Assembly: GCA_965267185.1 (NCBI GenBank)
Contig: OZ253937.1
Span: 868,001 to 932,000 of the forward strand
Reading direction: 5' to 3'
Source of the DNA: G965267185 sp965267185
GTDB lineage: Bacteria > Pseudomonadota > Alphaproteobacteria > UBA6615
DNA length: 64,000 nt
In this document: piece after piece, positions 1 to 6,557 of the stretch
Numbering within the stretch: position 1 is the stretch's first letter
Layout: the number at the start of each line of letters is the position of its first letter
Made by a program: the position numbers and the translations under genes
Notes under the pieces: model-generated
What the model saw: only the letters and a program-made list of their open reading frames with translations
Told to the model about the DNA's origin: nothing
The model's database searches: none

Positions 1-2957
1 ACATAACGGTAAATCAGGATGGCGAGATCGAAACGAGCGGCACCTCGGCCGATGCCATCAATATTCGCGGCGATGACGCGACCGTTAACAATACCAAGGA
101 AATCAGCACCACCCGCGATCAAGCCGCCGGGATCGCAGTTACCGGCACCGGCGCCACGATCATCAACGGTGAGGACGGAACCGTCAGTGACACCGGCGGC
201 ATGATCAACACAACTGGCGTCGGTTCATTCGGCATTGCTCTCGGTCGACAATCAACCGAAGGAGCAAGTCCACGGAGCGGGGGCGATGTAAAGAACTTCG
301 GGAAAATCGAGACCACAGGCCGGGACGCCGACGGCATTCACGCGTTTGCGGATGGCGGCGAATTCGAAAACCATAACGAGATCAAGACAACCGGCGACCA
401 GGCGAGCGGCATCAATGTGCTTGGCGATGGCGGCGACATCACAAATTTGGATGAAATCTCAACGGAAGGCGAAGGGTCGTCCGCCATCAAAGCCAGGGGA
501 CAGAACATCACCATCGCCAACGGCGCCGAAACGGGCGAAGGTACCGAGGCCAGCATTGAGACGATGGGCGATTCCGCCCACGGTATCGAAGTTCTACCCG
601 AGAGCACTGTCCCGTTTGCCGCCTCCGAGGCAGACATCACCAATTTCACCTCCATCGAGACAGCGGGAGAAGGCGCCCACGGCGTTTTAGCGGCAATTGA
701 CGACAGCAAAATAGAAAACAAGGGCGATATCAGCGCAACCGGGGATAGCGCCCACGCTATTTCCACGCGCGGCGACGATGTGGAAATCGTCAATTCAGGC
801 GCTCTTGAAGCTGGTGATAGTGCGACGACGACGGCCGACAATATCGGAATCAATTTCAATCCCGGTACCGACGGCAAGACCACCGTCACTAATGAAGATA
901 TGGCAACCGTTACCGTACATGGCACCAATGCCCGGGGCATTGCGGGTGGCCAGGCCCGGGGTGCCGACGAAAGCGAAGTCATCAATAAAAACCGGATCGA
1001 AGTAACCGGCGAAAACGTCGTCGGTGTGGAATTAGAGGGGGACAAGCTTCGCGTCATCAACGGTCAGACGACGACGACGGGCACCGAAAACGCCGCCAGA
1101 ACGGAAGTTCGTTCTGAAACGGGTATGGCGCAGGGCATATTGACGGAAGGCAATGGGGTGTTTGCGTCGAACCGGGGCGTACTTTCCGTGGAAGGTTCCG
1201 ATGCGACAGCCATTGGCGCCAAGGTTACCGGGGCGAACGCGGCGTTCACCGAAAACGCGGATCGGATTGTCGTTCGTGGCTCAAACGCGACCGGGATTAG
1301 TGTTTCGTCCGCAAATGCGGCGGGCATCGCTGTCGCCGACAGCTTTACCAGCGACGGTGATTGTCTCGGGCTGTCGCGCGGCGCCCAGGTATTGAATTGC
1401 GGATCGATCGATCTTGAGGGCGAAAACGCGACGGGTCTACAGGCTGAGGGTTTGAAAAACGCCGTCGTCGAGAACGACAATACGATCGCTACAAACGGAG
1501 CTTCTACCGGGGCTCGCGGTATGGTGGTCGAGCGGGCAGCAGGCGGCGGTGCCGGCTCCTCCGACGATAATATTTTGTTTAATTTCGGCGATATCGAACT
1601 TCAGGGCGATGGGAGCAAAGGTGTCGTTGTCGACGGCACGAACAACATTTTCATCAATAATAACGGTGTCACCCGTTTCTTTGCCGGCTCAGGCTTCGAA
1701 ACGGTCATCAGCGTCATGCAGGACACTCTCACGTCAAAAAACGGTGTCGACGATTCAAGCCTCAATCGACAGGCCAATATCCTGGTCGACGGCGCCGGAG
1801 CGGTTGGCCTCGATATCTCGGGCGACAACAATTCGGTTGGACTGAATATTATCAGCGATGATCTGCTAAGCACCATCCGGGCGACCGGCGCCGGCTCTAT
1901 CGGTATCCGCATGTCGGGCAACTCCAATACCGTCGTCAATGATGGCATCGTTGCCGGTGAGATTTTCGGCGTTCTCGGCGGCGAGGGCCGGGATATCGTG
2001 CAGAATCAGAACACCATTGAAGGCGATGTCAACCTTCAGGGTGGCGACGATGATTTCACTCTGCTGGCTGGCGGACAGGTCGATGGCGTTGTCGATGCGG
2101 GCGAGGGGCGTGATTTCCTTCGCATGTTTGCGGATATCAATCCCAATCCGACACCGTCCAATCCCAATCCGCCCGATTTGGGCCCGTTTATCTTCGACGG
2201 CGACGACTTCCTTAACTTCGAGAACTTCAGCTTCGACTCGACGATCAAAGGTGAGCTCGAGGACGATTTGGTTCTCGACGATTCCGAGGGCGCGACCCGG
2301 GCCAGCATCACCGTCGGTGAATTGGAGGTAACGTTTGGCGCTCGGCTGGAGGCCACCGAAATATTTGTCAGCCAGAACGGCAAGCTTTCCGGCCGCGGGA
2401 CGATCAGCACGCGGCCGATCGTTCAAGGCGGGGGCACCGTCGGGGGCCGTCTGCGGATCGAAGACGATGGCACGCTAGGGCCTGGTTCCAGCCCTGGAAC
2501 CCTCACTGTCCTAGGTGATTTCGAACTGGCCGGATTGCTGGAGATCGAAATTGCCGGCTTGGCGGAGGGGATGTTCGATCAGCTGATCGTTGAGGGCGAC
2601 TTCATAGCGGACGGTGGCGTCATTGGGTTCAGTTTCCTCGATTTTCTGCCGGAGGTTGACGACTTCGTTGAATTCCTGATCGTGACAGGCAATGTCGTGG
2701 GATTTGAAAGTTTGTCGTTCACCGCGTCCGGTCTGCCCGCGGGGTTTGATTTCGACGTTTCGTTGCTGCAACGGGATGGCGGCGGCTTCGGCTTTGGCCT
2801 GACGGCCACCGAGGCGACCAGTGTGCCGGAACCGGGCACGCTGACGATCTTCGTGATCGGCCTGGGCGGTTTGGCCGTCATAACGCGGCGTCGACGGCCA
2901 AAAGAAAGGCCGCCAGAGCTTGCTCCAGCGGCCTTTCCGAATTGGCTCCGGCGGTAG
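1..2957 (+). CDS. Repeat-rich surface protein with PEP-CTERM sorting signal (5' partial)
   Basis: The frame is open from the window edge through an internal ATG at 201, so the N-terminus and signal peptide lie outside. Most of the protein is a degenerate repeat of about 20-25 residues (pattern I-x-T-x-G-x-x-A-x-GI, then I-x-N-x-G-x-I), typical of beta-helix passengers. It is followed by GGDDDF/GEGRDF turns and a G-x-G-T-x-x-G-x-L ... GPGSSPGTLTV block like those of autotransporter passengers. There is no beta-barrel. The protein ends with VPEPGTLTIF, a hydrophobic helix and an Arg-rich tail (RRRR), the PEP-CTERM signal cut by an exosortase. It is probably exported and processed at the cell surface. 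No exosortase is in the window. The last codons overlap tRNA-Asn and contain that gene's terminator. Ligand and role are unknown. Confidence 0.88.
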   Translation, partial: ITVNQDGEIETSGTSADAINIRGDDATVNNTKEISTTRDQAAGIAVTGTGATIINGEDGTVSDTGGMINTTGVGSFGIALGRQSTEGASPRSGGDVKNFGKIETTGRDADGIHAFADGGEFENHNEIKTTGDQASGINVLGDGGDITNLDEISTEGEGSSAIKARGQNITIANGAETGEGTEASIETMGDSAHGIEVLPESTVPFAASEADITNFTSIETAGEGAHGVLAAIDDSKIENKGDISATGDSAHAISTRGDDVEIVNSGALEAGDSATTTADNIGINFNPGTDGKTTVTNEDMATVTVHGTNARGIAGGQARGADESEVINKNRIEVTGENVVGVELEGDKLRVINGQTTTTGTENAARTEVRSETGMAQGILTEGNGVFASNRGVLSVEGSDATAIGAKVTGANAAFTENADRIVVRGSNATGISVSSANAAGIAVADSFTSDGDCLGLSRGAQVLNCGSIDLEGENATGLQAEGLKNAVVENDNTIATNGASTGARGMVVERAAGGGAGSSDDNILFNFGDIELQGDGSKGVVVDGTNNIFINNNGVTRFFAGSGFETVISVMQDTLTSKNGVDDSSLNRQANILVDGAGAVGLDISGDNNSVGLNIISDDLLSTIRATGAGSIGIRMSGNSNTVVNDGIVAGEIFGVLGGEGRDIVQNQNTIEGDVNLQGGDDDFTLLAGGQVDGVVDAGEGRDFLRMFADINPNPTPSNPNPPDLGPFIFDGDDFLNFENFSFDSTIKGELEDDLVLDDSEGATRASITVGELEVTFGARLEATEIFVSQNGKLSGRGTISTRPIVQGGGTVGGRLRIEDDGTLGPGSSPGTLTVLGDFELAGLLEIEIAGLAEGMFDQLIVEGDFIADGGVIGFSFLDFLPEVDDFVEFLIVTGNVVGFESLSFTASGLPAGFDFDVSLLQRDGGGFGFGLTATEATSVPEPGTLTIFVIGLGGLAVITRRRRPKERPPELAPAAFPNWLRR
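2900..2937 (-). terminator. Rho-independent terminator of tRNA-Asn, inside the PEP-CTERM reading frame
   Basis: On the minus strand a 15-bp stem (arms GAAAGGCCGC and GCGGCCTTTC extended by five further pairs, two of them G-T) closes a CAAG loop and is followed by TTTT. It lies 5 nt beyond the CCA end of tRNA-Asn and stops the tRNA transcript. The same bases encode the Arg/Pro-rich C-terminal tail of the convergent PEP-CTERM gene. Confidence 0.8.
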
Positions 2958-3018
2958 GACTCGAACCTACGACCCAGCGATTAACAGTCGCTTGCTCTAC
3001 CAACTGAGCTACGCCGGA
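2943..3018 (-). tRNA. tRNA-Asn (GTT)
   Basis: A 76-nt cloverleaf with encoded CCA. The acceptor stem is TCCGGCG/CGCCGGA with discriminator G. The D-arm is AGCTCAGTTGGTAGAGC, the anticodon arm GCGACTGTTAATCGC has anticodon GTT, and the T-arm carries GGTTCGAGTCC. It overlaps the last 15 nt, including the stop codon, of the convergent PEP-CTERM gene. A perfect terminator follows. Confidence 0.97.
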
Positions 3019-3032
3019 TTAAGCTGCGCGGC

Positions 3033-3060
3033 GTTATAACAAACGCGCGCGTGCGCGCAA
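3033..3060 (-). promoter_or_regulatory. Probable promoter of tRNA-Asn
   Basis: On the minus strand TTGCGC (-35) and TATAAC (-10) are separated by 16 bp and sit 15 nt upstream of the mature tRNA-Asn 5' end. They fill the 51-bp gap after tRNA-Cys. This is consensus matching only. Confidence 0.5.
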
Positions 3061-3069
3061 CAGCGTTAA

Positions 3070-3143
3070 TGGAGGCCCGGACCGGAATCGAACCGGTATA
3101 AAAGGATTTGCAGTCCTCTGCATCACCACTCTGCCACCGGGCC
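3070..3143 (-). tRNA. tRNA-Cys (GCA)
   Basis: A 74-nt cloverleaf with encoded CCA and discriminator T, as is usual for tRNA-Cys. The acceptor stem is GGCCCGG/CCGGGCC, the anticodon loop is CTGCAAA (anticodon GCA), and the T-arm has GGTTCGATTCC. Its 5' 40 nt plus one upstream base recur exactly at 4502-4542, so the intact gene appears to be a hybrid: 3' half original, 5' half supplied by the element on its upstream side. It lies upstream of tRNA-Asn on the same strand. Confidence 0.97.
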
Positions 3144-3144
3144 A
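3104..3144. repeat. Left 41-bp direct repeat (attL-like) within intact tRNA-Cys
   Basis: Identical base for base to 4502-4542. It spans the tRNA from the anticodon stem/loop to one nucleotide before the 5' end. Crossover in the anticodon loop is typical of tRNA-targeting tyrosine recombinases, although the usual duplicated part is the 3' half rather than the 5' half. Confidence 0.85.
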
Positions 3145-3152
3145 AGAGATTG

Positions 3153-3181
3153 AAAATATTATGTTATTTAGGTTGGGTCAA
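3153..3181 (-). promoter_or_regulatory. Element-borne promoter for tRNA-Cys
   Basis: On the minus strand TTGACC (-35, 3181-3176), a 17-bp spacer and TATTTT (-10, 3158-3153) lie 9 nt before the tRNA-Cys 5' end. The bases are inside the element, so after insertion the tRNA would depend on a promoter brought by the element. The presumed original promoter remains beyond 4542. Confidence 0.5.
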
Positions 3182-3223
3182 AAATGTTTTGCAGTTTTTG
3201 TCCTTTGAAATGTTTTGCAGTTT
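3182..3223. repeat. Paired direct repeats, candidate integrase arm-type sites (left end)
   Basis: A 16-bp sequence, AAATGTTTTGCAGTTT, occurs at 3182-3197 and again at 3208-3223, a 26-bp period. The 12-bp core recurs inverted at 4464-4475 near the other end of the element. Position and arrangement fit recombinase arm-binding sites. They could also bind a regulator of the downstream gene. Confidence 0.55.
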
Positions 3224-3432
3224 GATCCCTCAACGTGAACCAGGTGCCATATCGTTCCTATGCAGTGACCTTTTAGTGCTGTCAACTAGGCCGATGCATT
3301 GCGAGTTAGCGCCAGATCGAGTGATGAAATAATATAGTTCGTCAATGGAGCTAACAATTCTCGAACAGGTTGCAGCGCATCTGTCATCCTGTCAGACGCT
3401 CTACCATCAAGGATCGGAATGCGGCGTGCACC

Positions 3433-4392
3433 ATGTCTGACATTAAATCCAACGAACAGTGCATCATCGGAATGCCTTCTTGCGGTTATGGCTTCGACAG
3501 CGCGCGCATGTGTTTCATTGCGCGCCCGGCTGATCCGGAGTTTCAATTAGAGGAGGATATTCTCACGCAGATATTGTCGGAACGAAATTACGATACCTAC
3601 GTCGCCCTCCAGCAAATAGACCCAGGCAATCTTGCATTCTGCACCAAGATTTGTTCGAAGATCATCACGTCTCGTTTTTGCATTGTGCTGCTCAACCCGT
3701 CTAAACATGCGCAGCATCCCGACATCAAGATCTCAAATCCAAATGTTCATCTCGAATACGGGATGATGTTGAGTTTTCACAAGCACGTCATTCCGATGCA
3801 GCGATCAGCTGAAGATTTGCCGTTCAACATTTATCCAATTGATACCGTCAAGTATGAGCCAGACACATTCAAAACAAAGGCAGAGGAAGCAATCGTTGAC
3901 GCCATTTTACGATTTGAGACAAAGGAACCACCTGGCCGACCAATCGGCTCGGCGGATGATGCACTTAAGTATTTTGCGTTTAGTGGACTACGTTACACGC
4001 CAATTACGTCCGATGACGCACGGGTAGTATACTCTTTGGGACAGGCACAAGGATTTAATCTTTTCGATGGCAAAGACGAACTTGTTTTCTTCGGATATTT
4101 CCATGAGCTCGAACCAACCGAGATAGGCGTTCGTATACGTATTTTGCTGCAGAACATTGAAATTGGGCGCGCACGGATCGCATCGGCCGAAGCCAGCCCG
4201 CAAAAAGACGCAGCATCCAAGTTATTTACTAAAATAAGGGTAGAGGTACTAGTTCCAGAAGATTGCGATAGGGATGGGCTTGAAGCGGCGCTTTCGGAGT
4301 TTCAACCGTCAGTGCCTGTTCCAACCAAGTTTTTGACTGCAGCTGAGATTAAACAAATCGTGCAAGCGGAATATGAGCGTATGAGAGTTTGA
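3433..4392 (+). CDS. TIR/deoxyribosyltransferase-like nucleotide-binding protein, putative defence effector
   Basis: 319 residues from the ATG at 3433. The frame also extends to a TTG at 3370, but those 21 residues look non-coding. Residues 10-165 resemble the Rossmann-like TIR / nucleoside 2-deoxyribosyltransferase superfamily: a CIIGMPSCGYGFD start, a hydrophobic strand RFCIVLLNP (81-89), then SNPNVHLEYGMM, where NPNV-x-x-E-x-G places the candidate catalytic Glu at 108. An LPFNIYPIDTVKY segment follows. The region after about 170 is unrecognised and may be a sensor. Relatives cleave NAD or nucleotides, often in anti-phage systems. It is the only gene of the tRNA-Cys element and is AT-richer than its neighbours. 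The fold assignment is from motif reading only. Confidence 0.65.
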   Translation: MSDIKSNEQCIIGMPSCGYGFDSARMCFIARPADPEFQLEEDILTQILSERNYDTYVALQQIDPGNLAFCTKICSKIITSRFCIVLLNPSKHAQHPDIKISNPNVHLEYGMMLSFHKHVIPMQRSAEDLPFNIYPIDTVKYEPDTFKTKAEEAIVDAILRFETKEPPGRPIGSADDALKYFAFSGLRYTPITSDDARVVYSLGQAQGFNLFDGKDELVFFGYFHELEPTEIGVRIRILLQNIEIGRARIASAEASPQKDAASKLFTKIRVEVLVPEDCDRDGLEAALSEFQPSVPVPTKFLTAAEIKQIVQAEYERMRV

Positions 4393-4394
4393 AT

Positions 4395-4415
4395 ACGAAC
4401 GGCGTTCGTTGTTTT
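4395..4415 (+). terminator. Weak terminator after the TIR-like gene
   Basis: The arms ACGAAC and GTTCGT (6 bp) enclose GGC and are followed by TGTTTT, three bases after the stop codon. The stem is short, so termination is only possible. Confidence 0.3.
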
Positions 4416-4475
4416 GCACTTTGCGCGTAACCTATTGAAATCTATAGGGCCGAATTAGACCGTAAACTGCAAAAC
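4411..4475. repeat. Candidate arm-type sites (right end of the element)
   Basis: GTTTTGCACTTT at 4411-4422 is direct with one mismatch, and AAACTGCAAAAC at 4464-4475 is an exact inverted copy of GTTTTGCAGTTT at the left end. Both lie within 91 bp of the right repeat. An AT-rich 4476-4501 stretch separates them from it. Confidence 0.5.
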
Positions 4476-4501
4476 GGCATTGTTTTCTAGGGCTTTTTTC
4501 T

Positions 4502-4542
4502 GGATTTGCAGTCCTCTGCATCACCACTCTGCCACCGGGCCA
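4502..4542 (-). pseudogene. Duplicated 5' half of tRNA-Cys (attR-like)
   Basis: An exact copy of tRNA-Cys nt 1-40 plus the preceding base, ending in the anticodon arm and lacking the anticodon-stem 3' strand, T-arm and acceptor 3' strand. It cannot fold as a tRNA. I read it as the original 5' half cut off by insertion. A plausible original promoter lies to its right on the minus strand (TTGAAG, 18 bp, CATAAC). The 146 bp between it and the next gene hold nothing else I recognise. Confidence 0.85.
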
Positions 4543-4688
4543 TGGGATCGGCAGCGGCGGGTGTTATGGCACCGTTGGAGCCTCCGCTTCAAGTTATTGA
4601 ACCGAATATAGGGTTAGCGCCAGCACCTTCCAAAAGAGGGTTAAGGCAAGTAACGTCGTCGCCCAGAAAATATAAGGGGAGGCACCAA

Positions 4689-5381
4689 ATGACGCTCATC
4701 GACCTGAGCCGCGAAATCCATCACAAAATGCCGCGGCTCGTGAACCACCCGTCCATCGTGGTCACCGAATACAGCACCCATGACGAGGAGCGCGAGGCCG
4801 ACGGCTACAAATTCAGCTCCGCCACGCTATCGCTGGCGCTGGGCGACCATGCGGGCACCCATGTGGATGCGCCGTGCCATTTCGATGCCGACCCCAATGC
4901 CCTGTCGATCGAACAGGTGCCGCTGGAGAACTATTTCACCGAGGCGGTGTGTCTGGATTTGGGCCACAAGCCGCTGAAATCGGACATTTCCATCGAGGAT
5001 TTGGAGCAGGCGGTCGAGGTCGCCGGGGTCGAGATCAAGCCGAAGGACACGGTGCTGCTGCACATGGATTTCTACAACCGCTGCTACGGCACGCCGGGCT
5101 ATTTAACCGATTTTCCCGGCCTCACTAAAGAATCCGCCACCTGGCTCGGCGAAAAGGGCATCAACATGTTCGGCGTCGAGGCGGTAAGCCCTGGCCGGCC
5201 GGGCCGTAACAATTTCGAGGTCCACCATGTGTGCCGCGATCTTGGCTTCACCCACATGGAAGGCCTGGTCAATCTGGAGAAGCTGATCGGCAAGGGCCGG
5301 TTCCGCTTCATCGGCTTCCCGATCAAGATCCGCGGTGGCACCGGCGCGCCGATCCGCGCCGTCGCTTGGCTCGACGACTGA
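4689..5381 (+). CDS. Cyclase-family metal hydrolase (kynurenine formamidase-like)
   Basis: 230 residues. The ATG at 4689 is chosen because AAGGGGAGG precedes it and the family N-terminus (LIDLSREIHHKMP) begins here. The signature HAGTHVDAPCHF (H54, H58, D60, H64) is the metal-binding HxGTHxDxPxH motif of the cyclase/KynB family, which hydrolyses N-formylkynurenine, isatin or similar amides. A later FEVHHV segment and the GAPIRAVAW C-terminus also fit. Length is normal for the family. No kynureninase or dioxygenase gene is nearby, so the substrate is open. It is monocistronic, facing the convergent MFS gene 10 bp away. Confidence 0.85.
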   Translation: MTLIDLSREIHHKMPRLVNHPSIVVTEYSTHDEEREADGYKFSSATLSLALGDHAGTHVDAPCHFDADPNALSIEQVPLENYFTEAVCLDLGHKPLKSDISIEDLEQAVEVAGVEIKPKDTVLLHMDFYNRCYGTPGYLTDFPGLTKESATWLGEKGINMFGVEAVSPGRPGRNNFEVHHVCRDLGFTHMEGLVNLEKLIGKGRFRFIGFPIKIRGGTGAPIRAVAWLDD

Positions 5382-5391
5382 CACTCGACGG

Positions 5392-6534
5392 CTAGGCGGT
5401 CCGGCGGTGCTGTAGCCAGAGCAGCGCGGTTAGCGCTGTACCGAGGGTGCTGAGCCCCGCCATCGCGAGAAACGCCTTCCCCTGAAAGGCCTCAAACAAG
5501 CTGCCGGCGCCGACCATCGCCAGGCCCATGGCGATCCCGGTGGCCGAGGCGTAAATCCCTTGCGCGGTCGCCGACAAGCCTGCGGGCGCGTTGCGGGCGA
5601 CGAAATGCATCGCACCCAGATGAACCGCGCCGAAGGTCACACCGTGGAGCACTTGCACGATTGCGAGCGCTGTTAAATCCGTGGTTTGTCCTAGAACCGT
5701 CCAACGGACTATGCCGCACACCCCTGCCAGCGCCAGCAAGCCGATGGGGCCCAGCCGGGCGACGAAAAAGCCGCTTACCGAGAACAGCAGAATTTCGGCG
5801 ACGACGCCCTCTGCCCAAAGCCCGCCGATGACGGTTTCGCTGATTCCCGCGGCGCGCCAGTGAAGGGTGGAGAAACCGTTCAGCACCGCGTGGCTGGCTT
5901 GCAGCAAGCTGGCGGTGATGACGAACAACATGAAGCGCGGCTCGACAAGCAGGGTTCCGATACCGCCGCGCTCGGCCTTGGTGGCGTCGGCGGGCTGCGA
6001 CGGGAACGAGACGGCGGCCAGGAACGTTGCCGCGAGCGCCCCGAGTGCCAGCAGCAGTATCAAATCTGGATCGCGGTCCGTGATGAGCCGCCCGGCGCCC
6101 AAGGTCGCGACGATGAAGGTGATCGAGCCCCAGAGCCGGATGCGGCCATAGTCGAGCTTATGGCGTAATACGGCGCCCATCACCTGGCTTTCGCCGATCG
6201 GCAGCATTGCCGGGAAAAAGACCGCGGCGAGCAAGCTGATGGCGGCGATCCACCAAAATCCCTGGGCAGGCCAAAACCCCGCGAATGCGAGGACGCTCAA
6301 ACCGGCGAACAGGATCAGGACGGCTTTGGCGCGGCCGCTGCGGTCGGCGGCTTGCGCCACGAGCGGGTTGCTGACGACGCGCACCCAGGGCCCCAGCGCC
6401 AGGATGAGGCCGATCTCGACCGCGCTGAGCCCGCGGTCTTCCAGCCACAACGGCCAGAACGGCAGCAGGATACCGGCGGTGAGAAAAAAGCCGCCGTAGA
6501 ACGCGGCGTAGCGGGGGGCGGCCAGGGTATGCAT
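5392..6534 (-). CDS. MFS transporter, HcaT/MFS_1-like
   Basis: 380 residues, almost entirely hydrophobic, with about 12 predicted membrane helices. The N-terminus AFYGGFFLTAGILLPFWPLW and the loop EDRGLSAVEIGLILALGPW are typical of the PPP (phenylpropionate permease-like) MFS group, as is the conserved YGRIRLWGSITF segment between the first helices. It acts in the inner membrane, probably by proton symport; the substrate is unknown. It lies 23 bp downstream of the CocE-like hydrolase on the same strand, so uptake and hydrolysis of one compound is a reasonable inference. The ATG at 6534 gives a full-length protein. Confidence 0.85.
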   Translation of the reverse strand: MHTLAAPRYAAFYGGFFLTAGILLPFWPLWLEDRGLSAVEIGLILALGPWVRVVSNPLVAQAADRSGRAKAVLILFAGLSVLAFAGFWPAQGFWWIAAISLLAAVFFPAMLPIGESQVMGAVLRHKLDYGRIRLWGSITFIVATLGAGRLITDRDPDLILLLALGALAATFLAAVSFPSQPADATKAERGGIGTLLVEPRFMLFVITASLLQASHAVLNGFSTLHWRAAGISETVIGGLWAEGVVAEILLFSVSGFFVARLGPIGLLALAGVCGIVRWTVLGQTTDLTALAIVQVLHGVTFGAVHLGAMHFVARNAPAGLSATAQGIYASATGIAMGLAMVGAGSLFEAFQGKAFLAMAGLSTLGTALTALLWLQHRRTA

Positions 6535-6557
6535 GCGGGCGCGCCTGCTAAGCAGAG

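Larger units (their letters stand above)
3104..4542. mobile_element. Mini integrative element in tRNA-Cys, no integrase, one cargo gene
   Basis: Two identical 41-bp direct repeats (3104-3144 and 4502-4542), both the 5' half of tRNA-Cys, bound about 1.4 kb of visibly AT-richer DNA. Just inside the left repeat are two direct copies of GTTTTGCAGTTT (3186 and 3212). Just inside the right repeat are one inverted copy (4464) and one single-mismatch direct copy (4411). This matches the layout of an integrated tyrosine-recombinase element: att cores flanked by arm-type sites. There is no recombinase gene. The only gene is the TIR-like CDS at 3433. I infer a non-autonomous element moved by an integrase in trans, or the remnant of a larger island. 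Confidence 0.7.

Noticed and set aside
4506..4688. N-terminal extension of the cyclase gene into the tRNA-Cys fragment
   Set aside because: The extra 61 residues come from tRNA and intergenic DNA; a strong ribosome site sits before 4689.
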